A stretch of DNA of 64,000 nucleotides. It comes from Variovorax sp. EL159 (GTDB lineage Bacteria; Pseudomonadota; Gammaproteobacteria; Burkholderiales; Burkholderiaceae_C). The number at the start of each line of letters is the position of its first letter. Position 1 is the first letter of the stretch. The DNA lies in the NCBI RefSeq assembly GCF_900100965.1, contig NZ_FMUJ01000006.1:124001-188000 (forward strand), read 5' to 3'. Positions 40,056 to 48,378 of this stretch are shown here, piece by piece. The translations under genes were made by a program, and so were the position numbers. The notes under the pieces were generated by a model. It ran no database searches, was not told where the DNA came from, and saw only the letters and a program-made list of their open reading frames with translations.

Positions 40056-41120
40056 ATGACTGCTGCAGCACCGCATGAAGCGGGCTTTTCCATCACCGTC
40101 GAGCCCAGCGGGCGCCATTTCGTGGTGCAGGGCGACGAGACCATCCTCGCGGCCGGCATCCGGCAAGGCATCGGCCTGCCCTATGGCTGCAAGGACGGCG
40201 CCTGCGGCTCCTGCAAGTGCAAGAAGCTCTCGGGCGAGGTCGTCCTCGGCCCGCATCAAAGCAAGGCCCTGAGCGCCGAGGAACAGCTCGCGGGCTTCGT
40301 GCTGACCTGCTGCGCCCATGCCAAGAGCGACGTGGTCCTCGAATCGCGCCAGGTGACCGAGGTCGGGGCACTCCCGATCCGCAAGATGCCGGTGCGGGTG
40401 CAGGCCCTCACCCGCCAGTCGCACGACGTGATCATGCTGCGCCTGCAGTTGCCGGCAGGCGAACCGCTGCAGTTCCATGCGGGCCAGTACGTGGAGTTCA
40501 TCCTGCGCGACGGTGCGCGCCGCAGCTACTCGATGGCCAATGCGCCACACACGCTGAGCCAGCCGGGCACGGGCATCGAGCTGCACCTGCGGCATCTGCC
40601 CGGTGGCAAGTTCACCGACCATGTGTTCGGCGCCATGAAGGAAAAGGAAATCCTGCGCATCGAAGGCCCCTTCGGCAGCTTCTTCCTGCGCGAGGACTCC
40701 GACAAGCCGCTGATCCTGCTGGCTTCGGGCACGGGCTTCGCGCCGATCAAGGCGCTGCTGGAGCACATGAAATTCAAGGCCATCGAACGGCCTGCCACGC
40801 TCTACTGGGGCGGCCGCCGGCCCGAAGACCTCTACATGGACGCATGGGTGCGCGACCAGCTGACCGAGATGCCGAACCTGCGCTACGTGCCGGTGATTTC
40901 GAACGCCACGCCCGAAGACAACTGGACGGGCCGCACCGGCTTCGTTCACCAGGCGGTGCTGGAAGACTTTGCGGACCTCTCGGGCCATCAGGTCTATGCC
41001 TGCGGCGCGCCCATCGTGGTCGACTCGGCCAAGCGCGACTACGTGGCGCTGGCGGGCCTGCCCGAAGAAGAGTTCTTTGCCGACGCCTTCACCACGGAGG
41101 CCGACAAGGCCATCCCCTGA
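40056..41120 (+). CDS. Ferredoxin/flavin-dependent oxidoreductase (CDP-6-deoxy-delta-3,4-glucoseen reductase-like), 354 aa
   Basis: The N-terminal plant-type [2Fe-2S] domain has Cys45, Cys50, Cys53 and Cys85 (GCKDGACGSCKC ... LTCC). It is followed by an FAD domain (RRSYSMANAP) and an NAD-binding domain (ILLASGTGFAPIKALLEHM, YACGAPIVVDSAKRDYV). This order matches AscD/RfbI-type reductases and the reductase parts of oxygenases. In Burkholderiales the gene is commonly found alone, so its electron acceptor is unknown; no oxygenase partner is visible. Divergent from an epimerase-like gene. Confidence 0.88.
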   Translation: MTAAAPHEAGFSITVEPSGRHFVVQGDETILAAGIRQGIGLPYGCKDGACGSCKCKKLSGEVVLGPHQSKALSAEEQLAGFVLTCCAHAKSDVVLESRQVTEVGALPIRKMPVRVQALTRQSHDVIMLRLQLPAGEPLQFHAGQYVEFILRDGARRSYSMANAPHTLSQPGTGIELHLRHLPGGKFTDHVFGAMKEKEILRIEGPFGSFFLREDSDKPLILLASGTGFAPIKALLEHMKFKAIERPATLYWGGRRPEDLYMDAWVRDQLTEMPNLRYVPVISNATPEDNWTGRTGFVHQAVLEDFADLSGHQVYACGAPIVVDSAKRDYVALAGLPEEEFFADAFTTEADKAIP

Positions 41121-41232
41121 CCAGCGACGCGCAGGTCGCGCCGCAACGCCTGACAAGGGACAACACCGACGGCCCGCAGAGGCCCGCTCCGCAGTGTTCC
41201 TGCGCCCATGAGATGTTGAGATCCGAGAAAAA

Positions 41233-42210
41233 ATGAAAACGCGAAACTTCCTCCTGACCCTGCTTGCCAGCGCCACCGCCCTGCTGGGCGCCGGCCACGC
41301 CAACGCCCAGCAGCAACGCCCGATCCGCCTTGTGGTTCCGTACGCCGCGGGCGGCCCGATCGACAACACGGCGCGCATCCTGGCCGAACGCGTCAAGGAC
41401 ACGCTGGGCCCGGTCATCATCGACAACAAGCCGGGTGCGGGCGGCAACATCGGCGCCGACGCCGTGGCGAAGGCGCCCGCCGACGGCCTGACGATCGGCA
41501 TCGCGGCCACCGCCACCAATGCGGTCAACCCGTGGCTGTACAACAAGATCCCGTTCAACGCCGCGACCGACTTCGCGCCGATCACGCAGATGGTCCGCGT
41601 GCCCAACGTGCTGGTGATGAACGCCGACACCGCCAGGCGCCTGAACATCAACACCGTGGCCGACCTGATCCGCTACGCCAAGGCCAACCCCGCCAAGCTC
41701 AACTACGGCAGCGGCGGCAACGGCAGCGCCGGCCATCTGGCGGGCGAGTTGTTCAAGAAGGAAGCCGGCATCTTCGCGGTGCACATTCCGTACAACGGCG
41801 GCAGCCCGGCGCAGCTGGCACTGATTTCCGGGCAGGTCGATTTCAACTTCGACAACCTGGCGACCGCGGCGCCGAACATCCGCTCGGGCAAGCTGAAAGC
41901 GATTGCGGTGACGACCTTGCAGCGCAGCAGTTCGCTGCCCGAGGTGCCGCCTGTGGCCGATACGCTCAAGGGCTTCTCGATCGATACCTGGTGGGGCTTG
42001 GTGGCGCCGGCGGGCACGCCGCACGACGTGATCGTCAAGCTCAATCAGGCCTTTGTCGCCGCGCTGAATGCGCCGGAAACGAAGACCCGCTTCGCCTCGC
42101 TGCTGGCCGAGCCCGTGGGCAGTTCTCCTGAGCAGTTCGGCGCCTTCATGAAGAGCGAACTGGCCAAGTACGAGAAGGTCGTGAAGGCCACGGGCGCAAA
42201 GGTCGATTGA
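41233..42210 (+). CDS. Bug/TTT-family periplasmic solute receptor, 325 aa
   Basis: The signal peptide is KTRNFLLTLLASATALLGAGHANA, cleaved near residue 25. Bug hallmarks are PIRLVVPYAAGGPIDNTARILAER, IDNKPGAGGNIGADAVAKAPADGLT, IPYNGGSPAQLALISGQVDF and WWGLVAPAGTPHDVIVKLNQ. It binds a small carboxylate in the periplasm; ligand unknown. It is the third Bug receptor of the window, and like the others it has no TctA/TctB genes next to it. It lies 112 bases after the reductase gene and ends convergent with livF. Confidence 0.93.
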   Translation: MKTRNFLLTLLASATALLGAGHANAQQQRPIRLVVPYAAGGPIDNTARILAERVKDTLGPVIIDNKPGAGGNIGADAVAKAPADGLTIGIAATATNAVNPWLYNKIPFNAATDFAPITQMVRVPNVLVMNADTARRLNINTVADLIRYAKANPAKLNYGSGGNGSAGHLAGELFKKEAGIFAVHIPYNGGSPAQLALISGQVDFNFDNLATAAPNIRSGKLKAIAVTTLQRSSSLPEVPPVADTLKGFSIDTWWGLVAPAGTPHDVIVKLNQAFVAALNAPETKTRFASLLAEPVGSSPEQFGAFMKSELAKYEKVVKATGAKVD

Positions 42211-42282
42211 CAAGGAAGCCGCTGCACGGCGGCCTCAAGGCCCTCAACTTTTGGGGGCCGAACGATGGCCGTGCCACTCAGT

Positions 42283-42302
42283 GAAGGGCCGCGCGGCCCT
42301 TC
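42283..42302. terminator. Convergent hairpin between the Bug receptor gene and livF
   Basis: GAAGGGCCGC and GCGGCCCTTC form a perfect 20-base palindrome in the 98-base gap between convergent stops. T-runs are weak, so termination is likely but unproven. Confidence 0.6.
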
Positions 42303-42308
42303 ATTCGC

Positions 42309-43082
<774 letters not shown>

Positions 43083-43083
43083 C

Positions 43084-43857
43084 TCAATGTCCTCCGGTGC
43101 CGAGGTAAGCCTCGATCACCTTCTCGTTCTTCTGCACGTCGACCGGGGTGCCTTCGGCAATCTGCTTGCCGTAGTCCAGCACGGTGACGCGGTCGCACAG
43201 GCCCATGATGAGCTTGACGTCGTGTTCGATGATCAGGATCGTGCGGTCGTCCTTGCGGATGCGGTCGATCAGCTCGCGCAGCAGGACCTTCTCGGTCGAG
43301 TTCATGCCGGCGGCGGGTTCGTCCAGAGCGATGAGCTGCGGGTCGGTGGCCAGCGCGCGGGCGATCTCCAGGCGGCGCTGGTCGCCGTACGACAGCGTGC
43401 GGGCCTTGTAGTCGGCAAACTTGCCGATGCCCACGTAGTCGAGCAACTCTTGCGCGCGCTTGGCGATGGCGGCCTCTTCGGCCTTGAAGCTGCCGGTGCG
43501 CAGCATAGCGCCGAACACGCCCGATTTCGTGCGGATGTGGCGGCCGACCATCACGTTCTCCAGCGCCGTCATTTCGGCGAAGAGGCGGATGTTCTGGAAG
43601 GTGCGTGCAATGCCGGCCTTGGCCACTTCGTGCACGGCCGTCGGCTGGTAGGGCTTGCCGGCCAGCTCGAAGGTACCGCTGTCGGGCGTGTAGAGCCCGG
43701 TGATCACGTTGAAGAAGGTCGTCTTGCCCGCGCCATTGGGGCCAATGAGTCCGTAGACCTGGCCGCGCTTGATGGTGATGCCCACGTCCGAGAGGGCCTG
43801 CAGCCCGCCGAAGCGTTTGGAGATGCCGCGAACGTCGAGGATGGTGTCTGTCGTCAT
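43084..43857 (-). CDS. livG: Branched-chain amino acid ABC transporter, ATP-binding protein LivG, 257 aa
   Basis: Walker A GPNGAGKTTFFNVITG, RTFQNIRLF, signature TLSYGDQRRLEIARAL, Walker B LIALDEPAAGMNSTE and the LivG-type ending VIEAYLGTGG are present. The ATG at 43857, preceded by GGAGA, is preferred over an in-frame GTG at 43878. It partners with LivF and the LivH/LivM permeases to import leucine-type amino acids or related amides (the substrate depends on an unlinked binding protein). Confidence 0.96.
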   Translation of the reverse strand: MTTDTILDVRGISKRFGGLQALSDVGITIKRGQVYGLIGPNGAGKTTFFNVITGLYTPDSGTFELAGKPYQPTAVHEVAKAGIARTFQNIRLFAEMTALENVMVGRHIRTKSGVFGAMLRTGSFKAEEAAIAKRAQELLDYVGIGKFADYKARTLSYGDQRRLEIARALATDPQLIALDEPAAGMNSTEKVLLRELIDRIRKDDRTILIIEHDVKLIMGLCDRVTVLDYGKQIAEGTPVDVQKNEKVIEAYLGTGGH

Positions 43858-43874
43858 GTCTGTGTCTCCTGCGC

Positions 43875-45083
43875 TCACGGATTGATGGACATGGGACGTG
43901 AAGCCGGGCCCGGTAATTCATCGGCCGGCGTGTCGATGCCCGGCGCGTGGGTTTGCAGCGACCCCGGTGCCACGGCCGCATGGGCCGGATCGACGGGCAC
44001 GCCACCCTTCTTGGTCAGCGTCTTGCCATGCTCCGGCGAAGGCCAGAGGCCGCGCGGACGCAGCAGCATGATGATGATCATGGCCAGCGCAATGAAGAGC
44101 TGGCGCAGGATCGATGCGTCGAGGCGGCCGTCGGTCATCGACTGCAACGGGCCTGCCACGTAGCGCAGCACTTCGGGCAACGCAGCCAGCAGCACGGCGC
44201 CGAGGATGACGCCGGGCAAGTGCCCGATGCCGCCGAGCACGACCATCGCGACGATCATCACCGACTCCATCAGGCTGAAGGACTCGGGCGACACGAAGCC
44301 CTGGAAGGCCGCGAACATCGCGCCCGACACGCCACCGAAGCTGGCGCCCATGCCGAAAGCCAGCAGCTTCATGTTGCGGGTGTTGATACCCATGGCCTTG
44401 GCGGCGATTTCGTCTTCGCGGATCGCCATCCAGGCACGGCCGATGCGCGAGATCTGCAGGCGATGCGAAATGATCACCGTGGCAACCACCAGTGCAAGGA
44501 ACAGGTAGTAGTAGAGCGACACCGACGAGATCGAGAAGCCATCGAACTTCCAGGCCTTGCCGAGGTCGAGGCCCCAGAACTTGATGGAGTCGATGGCGGT
44601 GATGCCCTTCGGACCGTTGGTGATGTTCACCGGCTGGTCGAGGTTGTTCAGGAACACGCGGATGATTTCACCGAAGCCGAGCGTGACGATGGCCAGGTAG
44701 TCGCCGCGCAGCTTGAGCGTGGGCGCGCCGAGCAGCACGCCAAGACAACCGGCCACCACCAGCGCCAGCGGCACCACGATCAGCAGCGAGGTGTGCATGC
44801 CGTTCGGGAACATCTGCGCGAACCACGGGAAGGTTTCGGTCAGGTGCGACGAGCCCATCAGCGCGAAGAGATAAGCGCCCACCGCGAAGAAGGCAACGTA
44901 GCCCAGGTCGAGCAGGCCGGCGTAGCCGACCACGATGTTCAGGCCCAGTGCGAGCAGCACGTAGAGCAATGCGATGTCGGCGATGCGCACCCAGGCGTTG
45001 CCTTGCATCTGCAGCAGCAGCGGCAGGGCAAGCACGGCGATGGCGCCGATGATGTAGAGAGCGAGGTTCTTGCTGTTCTTCAT
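43875..45083 (-). CDS. livM: Branched-chain amino acid ABC transporter permease LivM, 402 aa
   Basis: This is a multi-pass inner-membrane permease with LLYVLLALGLNIVVGYAGLLDLGYVAFFAVGAY and the cytoplasmic EAA-like loop AWMAIREDEIAAKAMGINTRNMKLLAFGMGA. After the last membrane segment (IALAMIIIMLLRPRGLWPS) a 45-residue Pro/Ala-rich tail is unusually long. The ATG at 45083 has GAGGAG upstream and is chosen over a longer frame. It is 13 bases after livH and 17 before livG. Confidence 0.95.
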   Translation of the reverse strand: MKNSKNLALYIIGAIAVLALPLLLQMQGNAWVRIADIALLYVLLALGLNIVVGYAGLLDLGYVAFFAVGAYLFALMGSSHLTETFPWFAQMFPNGMHTSLLIVVPLALVVAGCLGVLLGAPTLKLRGDYLAIVTLGFGEIIRVFLNNLDQPVNITNGPKGITAIDSIKFWGLDLGKAWKFDGFSISSVSLYYYLFLALVVATVIISHRLQISRIGRAWMAIREDEIAAKAMGINTRNMKLLAFGMGASFGGVSGAMFAAFQGFVSPESFSLMESVMIVAMVVLGGIGHLPGVILGAVLLAALPEVLRYVAGPLQSMTDGRLDASILRQLFIALAMIIIMLLRPRGLWPSPEHGKTLTKKGGVPVDPAHAAVAPGSLQTHAPGIDTPADELPGPASRPMSINP

Positions 45084-45096
45084 GATGCGTCGCTCC

Positions 45097-46026
45097 TCAG
45101 GCACGGTCCGCCACGCGCTCGCCGAGCAGGCCCGAGGGCCGCAGCGTGAGCATGACGATCAGCACGATGAACGCGAAGATGTCGCTGTAGTTGCTGCCCA
45201 GCACACCACCCGTGAGGGTGCCGATGTAGCCGGAGCCGATGGCTTCGATGAGGCCCAGCAGGATGCCGCCGACCACCGCGCCCGCGAGGTTGCCGATGCC
45301 GCCGAACACCGCCGCGGTGAAGGCCTTCAGGCCGGGCAGGAAGCCCATCGCGTGCTGTGCGATGCCGTAGTTGGAGGCATACATCACACCGGCGATGGCC
45401 GCGAGGATGGCGCCGATGATGAAGGTGGCCGAGATGACCATGTCGGGGCGAATGCCCATGAGCGCCGCAACGCGCGGGTTCTCGGCGGTGGCGCGCATCG
45501 CGCGGCCGAGCTTGGTGTAGTTGACCACCCACATCAGCACCACGAGCGAGAACGCCGTGACGCTGAGAATCATGACCTGCGTGGGAGAGATGACTGCGCC
45601 GCCCAAGTGGATCGGGTCGGTCGGCAAGAGGTTGGGGTAGGCCTTGTTGGTCGGCTTCCAGATGATCATTGCCAGCGTCTGCAGCAGGATCGACATGCCG
45701 ATGGCGGTGATGAGCGGAGCAAGCTTGGGGCTGTTGCGCAGCGGCCTGTAGGCCACTTTCTCGATCACGAAATTGAGGGTTGCCGCGACGATGCAGGCAA
45801 TGATCAGCGCGATGAAGAGGATCAGCCAGCCGGGCGTTCCGGGCATTGCGTCCTGCATGAGTCCGATGATGGTCCAACTGGTGAGTGCCCCCACCATCAG
45901 CACTTCCCCGTGCGCAAAGTTGATCAGATTGATGATGCCGTACACCATGGTGTAGCCCAAGGCTATCAAGGCATACATGCTGCCCAGGACCAGACCGTTG
46001 ATGATCTGCTGCAGCAATATTTCCAT
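45097..46026 (-). CDS. livH: Branched-chain amino acid ABC transporter permease LivH, 309 aa
   Basis: It begins MEILLQQIINGLVLGSMYALIALGYTMVYGIINLINFAHGEV, a textbook LivH N-terminus, with further membrane segments and the coupling loop YTKLGRAMRATAENPRVAALMGI. It is the first gene of livHMGF. The periplasmic binding protein LivK is not in the window. The 240-base upstream gap holds a candidate promoter and a 27-bp dyad. Confidence 0.96.
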   Translation of the reverse strand: MEILLQQIINGLVLGSMYALIALGYTMVYGIINLINFAHGEVLMVGALTSWTIIGLMQDAMPGTPGWLILFIALIIACIVAATLNFVIEKVAYRPLRNSPKLAPLITAIGMSILLQTLAMIIWKPTNKAYPNLLPTDPIHLGGAVISPTQVMILSVTAFSLVVLMWVVNYTKLGRAMRATAENPRVAALMGIRPDMVISATFIIGAILAAIAGVMYASNYGIAQHAMGFLPGLKAFTAAVFGGIGNLAGAVVGGILLGLIEAIGSGYIGTLTGGVLGSNYSDIFAFIVLIVMLTLRPSGLLGERVADRA

Positions 46027-46152
46027 AACGCGATTCCCTATGTGTTGCACCGATGCGGGGTGCCATTCACCCACCGAGGCACCGGTTTGGCGCCCTTGGC
46101 TTGACAAGCAAAAAACCAGCCAACATGTGTCGCTGGCGGATTTGTGGGCGGG

Positions 46153-46187
46153 ATTGTAGTCACGCACCAGCGCTGATTTGGTGCGTG
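46153..46187 (-). promoter_or_regulatory. Candidate livH promoter with overlapping operator dyad
   Basis: On the minus strand TACAAT (46158 to 46153) is a good -10 element. Directly upstream, 46161-46187 is a perfect inverted repeat, CACGCACCA-N9-TGGTGCGTG, covering where the -35 element would be (CCAAAT, weak). Such a position fits a repressor or activator site controlling livHMGF. Confidence 0.5.
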
Positions 46188-46267
46188 TTGACCGGGGTTT
46201 ACCCGCTCACCTCATGCTGTATGCGCGTGAGGTCATGCGCCGCCTGAGCGCATGTTGCAAGACAGTA

Positions 46268-47557
46268 TCAGTCGTCTCGCTCGGCGTTCAGGCGGCGCAG
46301 TTCGCGCAGCTTTTCGCCGATGCGGATCTCGAGTCCGCGCTCGACCGGTTCATAGAAAACCTGACCTTCCAACCCCTCGGGAAGGTAACGCTCGCCGGCT
46401 GCGAAACCGCCCTCTTCGTCGTGCGCATAGCGGTAACCCTTACCGTAGTCGAGCTCCTTCATGAGCTTGGTCGGCGCGTTGCGCAGGTGCATCGGCACCG
46501 GGCGGGTGCTGTCTTTCTTGATAAGGGCGCGCACTTCGTTGTAGGCCTTGTAGACCGCGTTCGACTTGGGCGCGATCGCAAGGTAGACCACGCATTCGGC
46601 CAGTGCCAGTTCGCCTTCGGGCGTGCCCAGGCGTTCGTAGACCTCAGCCGCGTCGAGCGCCAGCCGCAACGCACGCGGATCGGCCAGGCCGATGTCTTCG
46701 CTCGCCATGCGCACCAGCCGGCGTGCCATGTAGCGCGGATCGGCACCGCCATCGAGCATGCGCACGAACCAGTAGAGCGCGGCATCCGGGTCGCTGCCAC
46801 GCACCGACTTGTGCAACGCGCTGATGGTGTCGTAGAACTGCTCGCCGCCCTTGTCGTAGCGGCGCATGCGCTCGCCGAGCACACGCAGGAGCCATTCGTC
46901 GGTGATGTGGCCCAGCTTCTCGGCACGGGCCGCAATGGCCAGTGTCTCCAGCGTGTTGAGCAGCCGGCGCGCATCGCCGTCTGCATAAGCCACCAAACGG
47001 CCGACCGCCGCATCGTCGATGGCCGGCACGGCCTGTATCGCCTGGGCGCGCATGACGATCTGCTTGAGGTCGTCTTCGTTGAGCGACTGCAGCACGTAGA
47101 CGGCCGCCCGCGACAGCAGCGCCGAGTTGACCTCGAACGAAGGGTTCTCGGTGGTGGCGCCGATGAAGGTGAAGAGGCCCGACTCCACATGCGGCAGGAA
47201 GGCATCCTGCTGGCTCTTGTTGAAGCGATGCACTTCATCGACGAAGACGATGGTGCGCTGCTGCTCCAAACCATCGCGCGCTGCCGTTGCACGCTCCACC
47301 GCTTCGCGGATGTCCTTCACGCCGCCGAGCACCGCACTGATGCTCAGGAACTGCGCATCGAAGGCATCGGCCATGAGCCGCGCGATCGTGGTCTTGCCGG
47401 TGCCCGGCGGCCCCCAGAGGATGCACGAGTGCGGCTGGCCCGACTCGAAGGCAATGCGCAGGGACATGCCCGGCCCCAGCAGATGCTGCTGGCCAATCAC
47501 TTCGCCCAGCGTCTTCGGACGCAGGCGCTCGGCAAGGGGTTGGTGCGCGGTGGCCAA
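46268..47557 (-). CDS. rarA: Replication-associated recombination protein A (RarA/MgsA), 429 aa
   Basis: An AAA+ ATPase of the clamp-loader-like RarA family: Walker A WGPPGTGKTTIARLMAD, Walker B TIVFVDEVHRFNKSQQDAFLPHVE, sensor GATTENPSFEVNSALLSRA. The C-terminal tetramerisation region has GGADPRYMARRLVRMASEDIGLADPRAL. It acts at stalled replication forks. The only suitable in-frame start is TTG at 47557, giving the familiar ATAHQPLAERLRPKTL. lolA ends 30 bases upstream, so the two are probably co-transcribed. Confidence 0.96.
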   Translation of the reverse strand: MATAHQPLAERLRPKTLGEVIGQQHLLGPGMSLRIAFESGQPHSCILWGPPGTGKTTIARLMADAFDAQFLSISAVLGGVKDIREAVERATAARDGLEQQRTIVFVDEVHRFNKSQQDAFLPHVESGLFTFIGATTENPSFEVNSALLSRAAVYVLQSLNEDDLKQIVMRAQAIQAVPAIDDAAVGRLVAYADGDARRLLNTLETLAIAARAEKLGHITDEWLLRVLGERMRRYDKGGEQFYDTISALHKSVRGSDPDAALYWFVRMLDGGADPRYMARRLVRMASEDIGLADPRALRLALDAAEVYERLGTPEGELALAECVVYLAIAPKSNAVYKAYNEVRALIKKDSTRPVPMHLRNAPTKLMKELDYGKGYRYAHDEEGGFAAGERYLPEGLEGQVFYEPVERGLEIRIGEKLRELRRLNAERDD

Positions 47558-47587
47558 GCCTGCTGTACTTCTCTTGTTTCTGGTTTC

Positions 47588-48220
47588 TTATTGCTTGACG
47601 ACATCCGCGCCGGCAGGCGCCTTGAAGTCGAACACACTCGCGGGCAGCGACGGATTCACCTCGACCTTGCTGAACTTCAGCACCGAGCGCTGGCCGAAGC
47701 TGTCGAGAATTTCAAGCGCCGCCAGGGCATCGCCCTGAAAGCCGACCTGCACGCTTTGCAGCTGGCCATCCTTGTTCTTCGGCGTGGCCTTGATCCACTG
47801 CAGGCCATCGCGCTCGGGCGCGGCTTCCAGCGCGAAATCGGCCTGCAGCGCACGCAGATCGGGCGCGGCGGCAATCAATGCCGCGGGGGTGGAGCCCAGC
47901 GCCTGGGCCTGGGCCCGCTGCGTGACCTGGTTCAGGTCGGCGTCGTAGAGCCAGAGCGTCTTGCCGTCGGCCACGATGGTTTGCGCAAAGGGCTTCTGGT
48001 AGTCGAACTTGAATTTGCCGGGGCGCTGGAATTCGAAGGTGCCGGTCGATGTCTTGACGCGGCCCGGTTGCCCTTCGCGCGCGGGTGCCGTCACGGTCTG
48101 GGTGAAATCGGCGCGGCCCGATTTGACCGTCTTCACGAAGGTCTCGAGGCTTTCAAGTCCGCCGGCCCAAGCGTTGGCGGAACAAAGAAGGCCGATCAAT
48201 AGCCAATGACGCAATTTCAA
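47588..48220 (-). CDS. lolA: Outer-membrane lipoprotein carrier protein LolA, 210 aa
   Basis: A periplasmic chaperone that carries lipoproteins from LolCDE to LolB. A signal peptide (LRHWLLIGLLCSANAWA) is followed by LESLETFVKTVKSGRADFTQTV, FEFQRPGKFKFDYQKPFAQTIVADGKTLWLYD and the C-terminal VFDFKAPAGADVV, all typical. Starts in frame are TTG codons. That at 48220 lies six bases after GAGGAA and gives a 210-residue precursor of normal length; a longer open frame upstream is not credible. It sits between ftsK and rarA. Confidence 0.94.
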   Translation of the reverse strand: MKLRHWLLIGLLCSANAWAGGLESLETFVKTVKSGRADFTQTVTAPAREGQPGRVKTSTGTFEFQRPGKFKFDYQKPFAQTIVADGKTLWLYDADLNQVTQRAQAQALGSTPAALIAAAPDLRALQADFALEAAPERDGLQWIKATPKNKDGQLQSVQVGFQGDALAALEILDSFGQRSVLKFSKVEVNPSLPASVFDFKAPAGADVVKQ

Positions 48221-48378
48221 TTTGAATTCCTCGGAAAAGCTGTGATGCCTGGCATCGACCCTACACGCAGCCAATTGAGGCCGGTGCAGGTCTTCATGAA
48301 GATTTGCGACGCCTCTTGCGTGTTTTTGCAAATTGCTTTTCAGCAAGTAACCTGAATACCGATAACCCGCCTCGCGAA

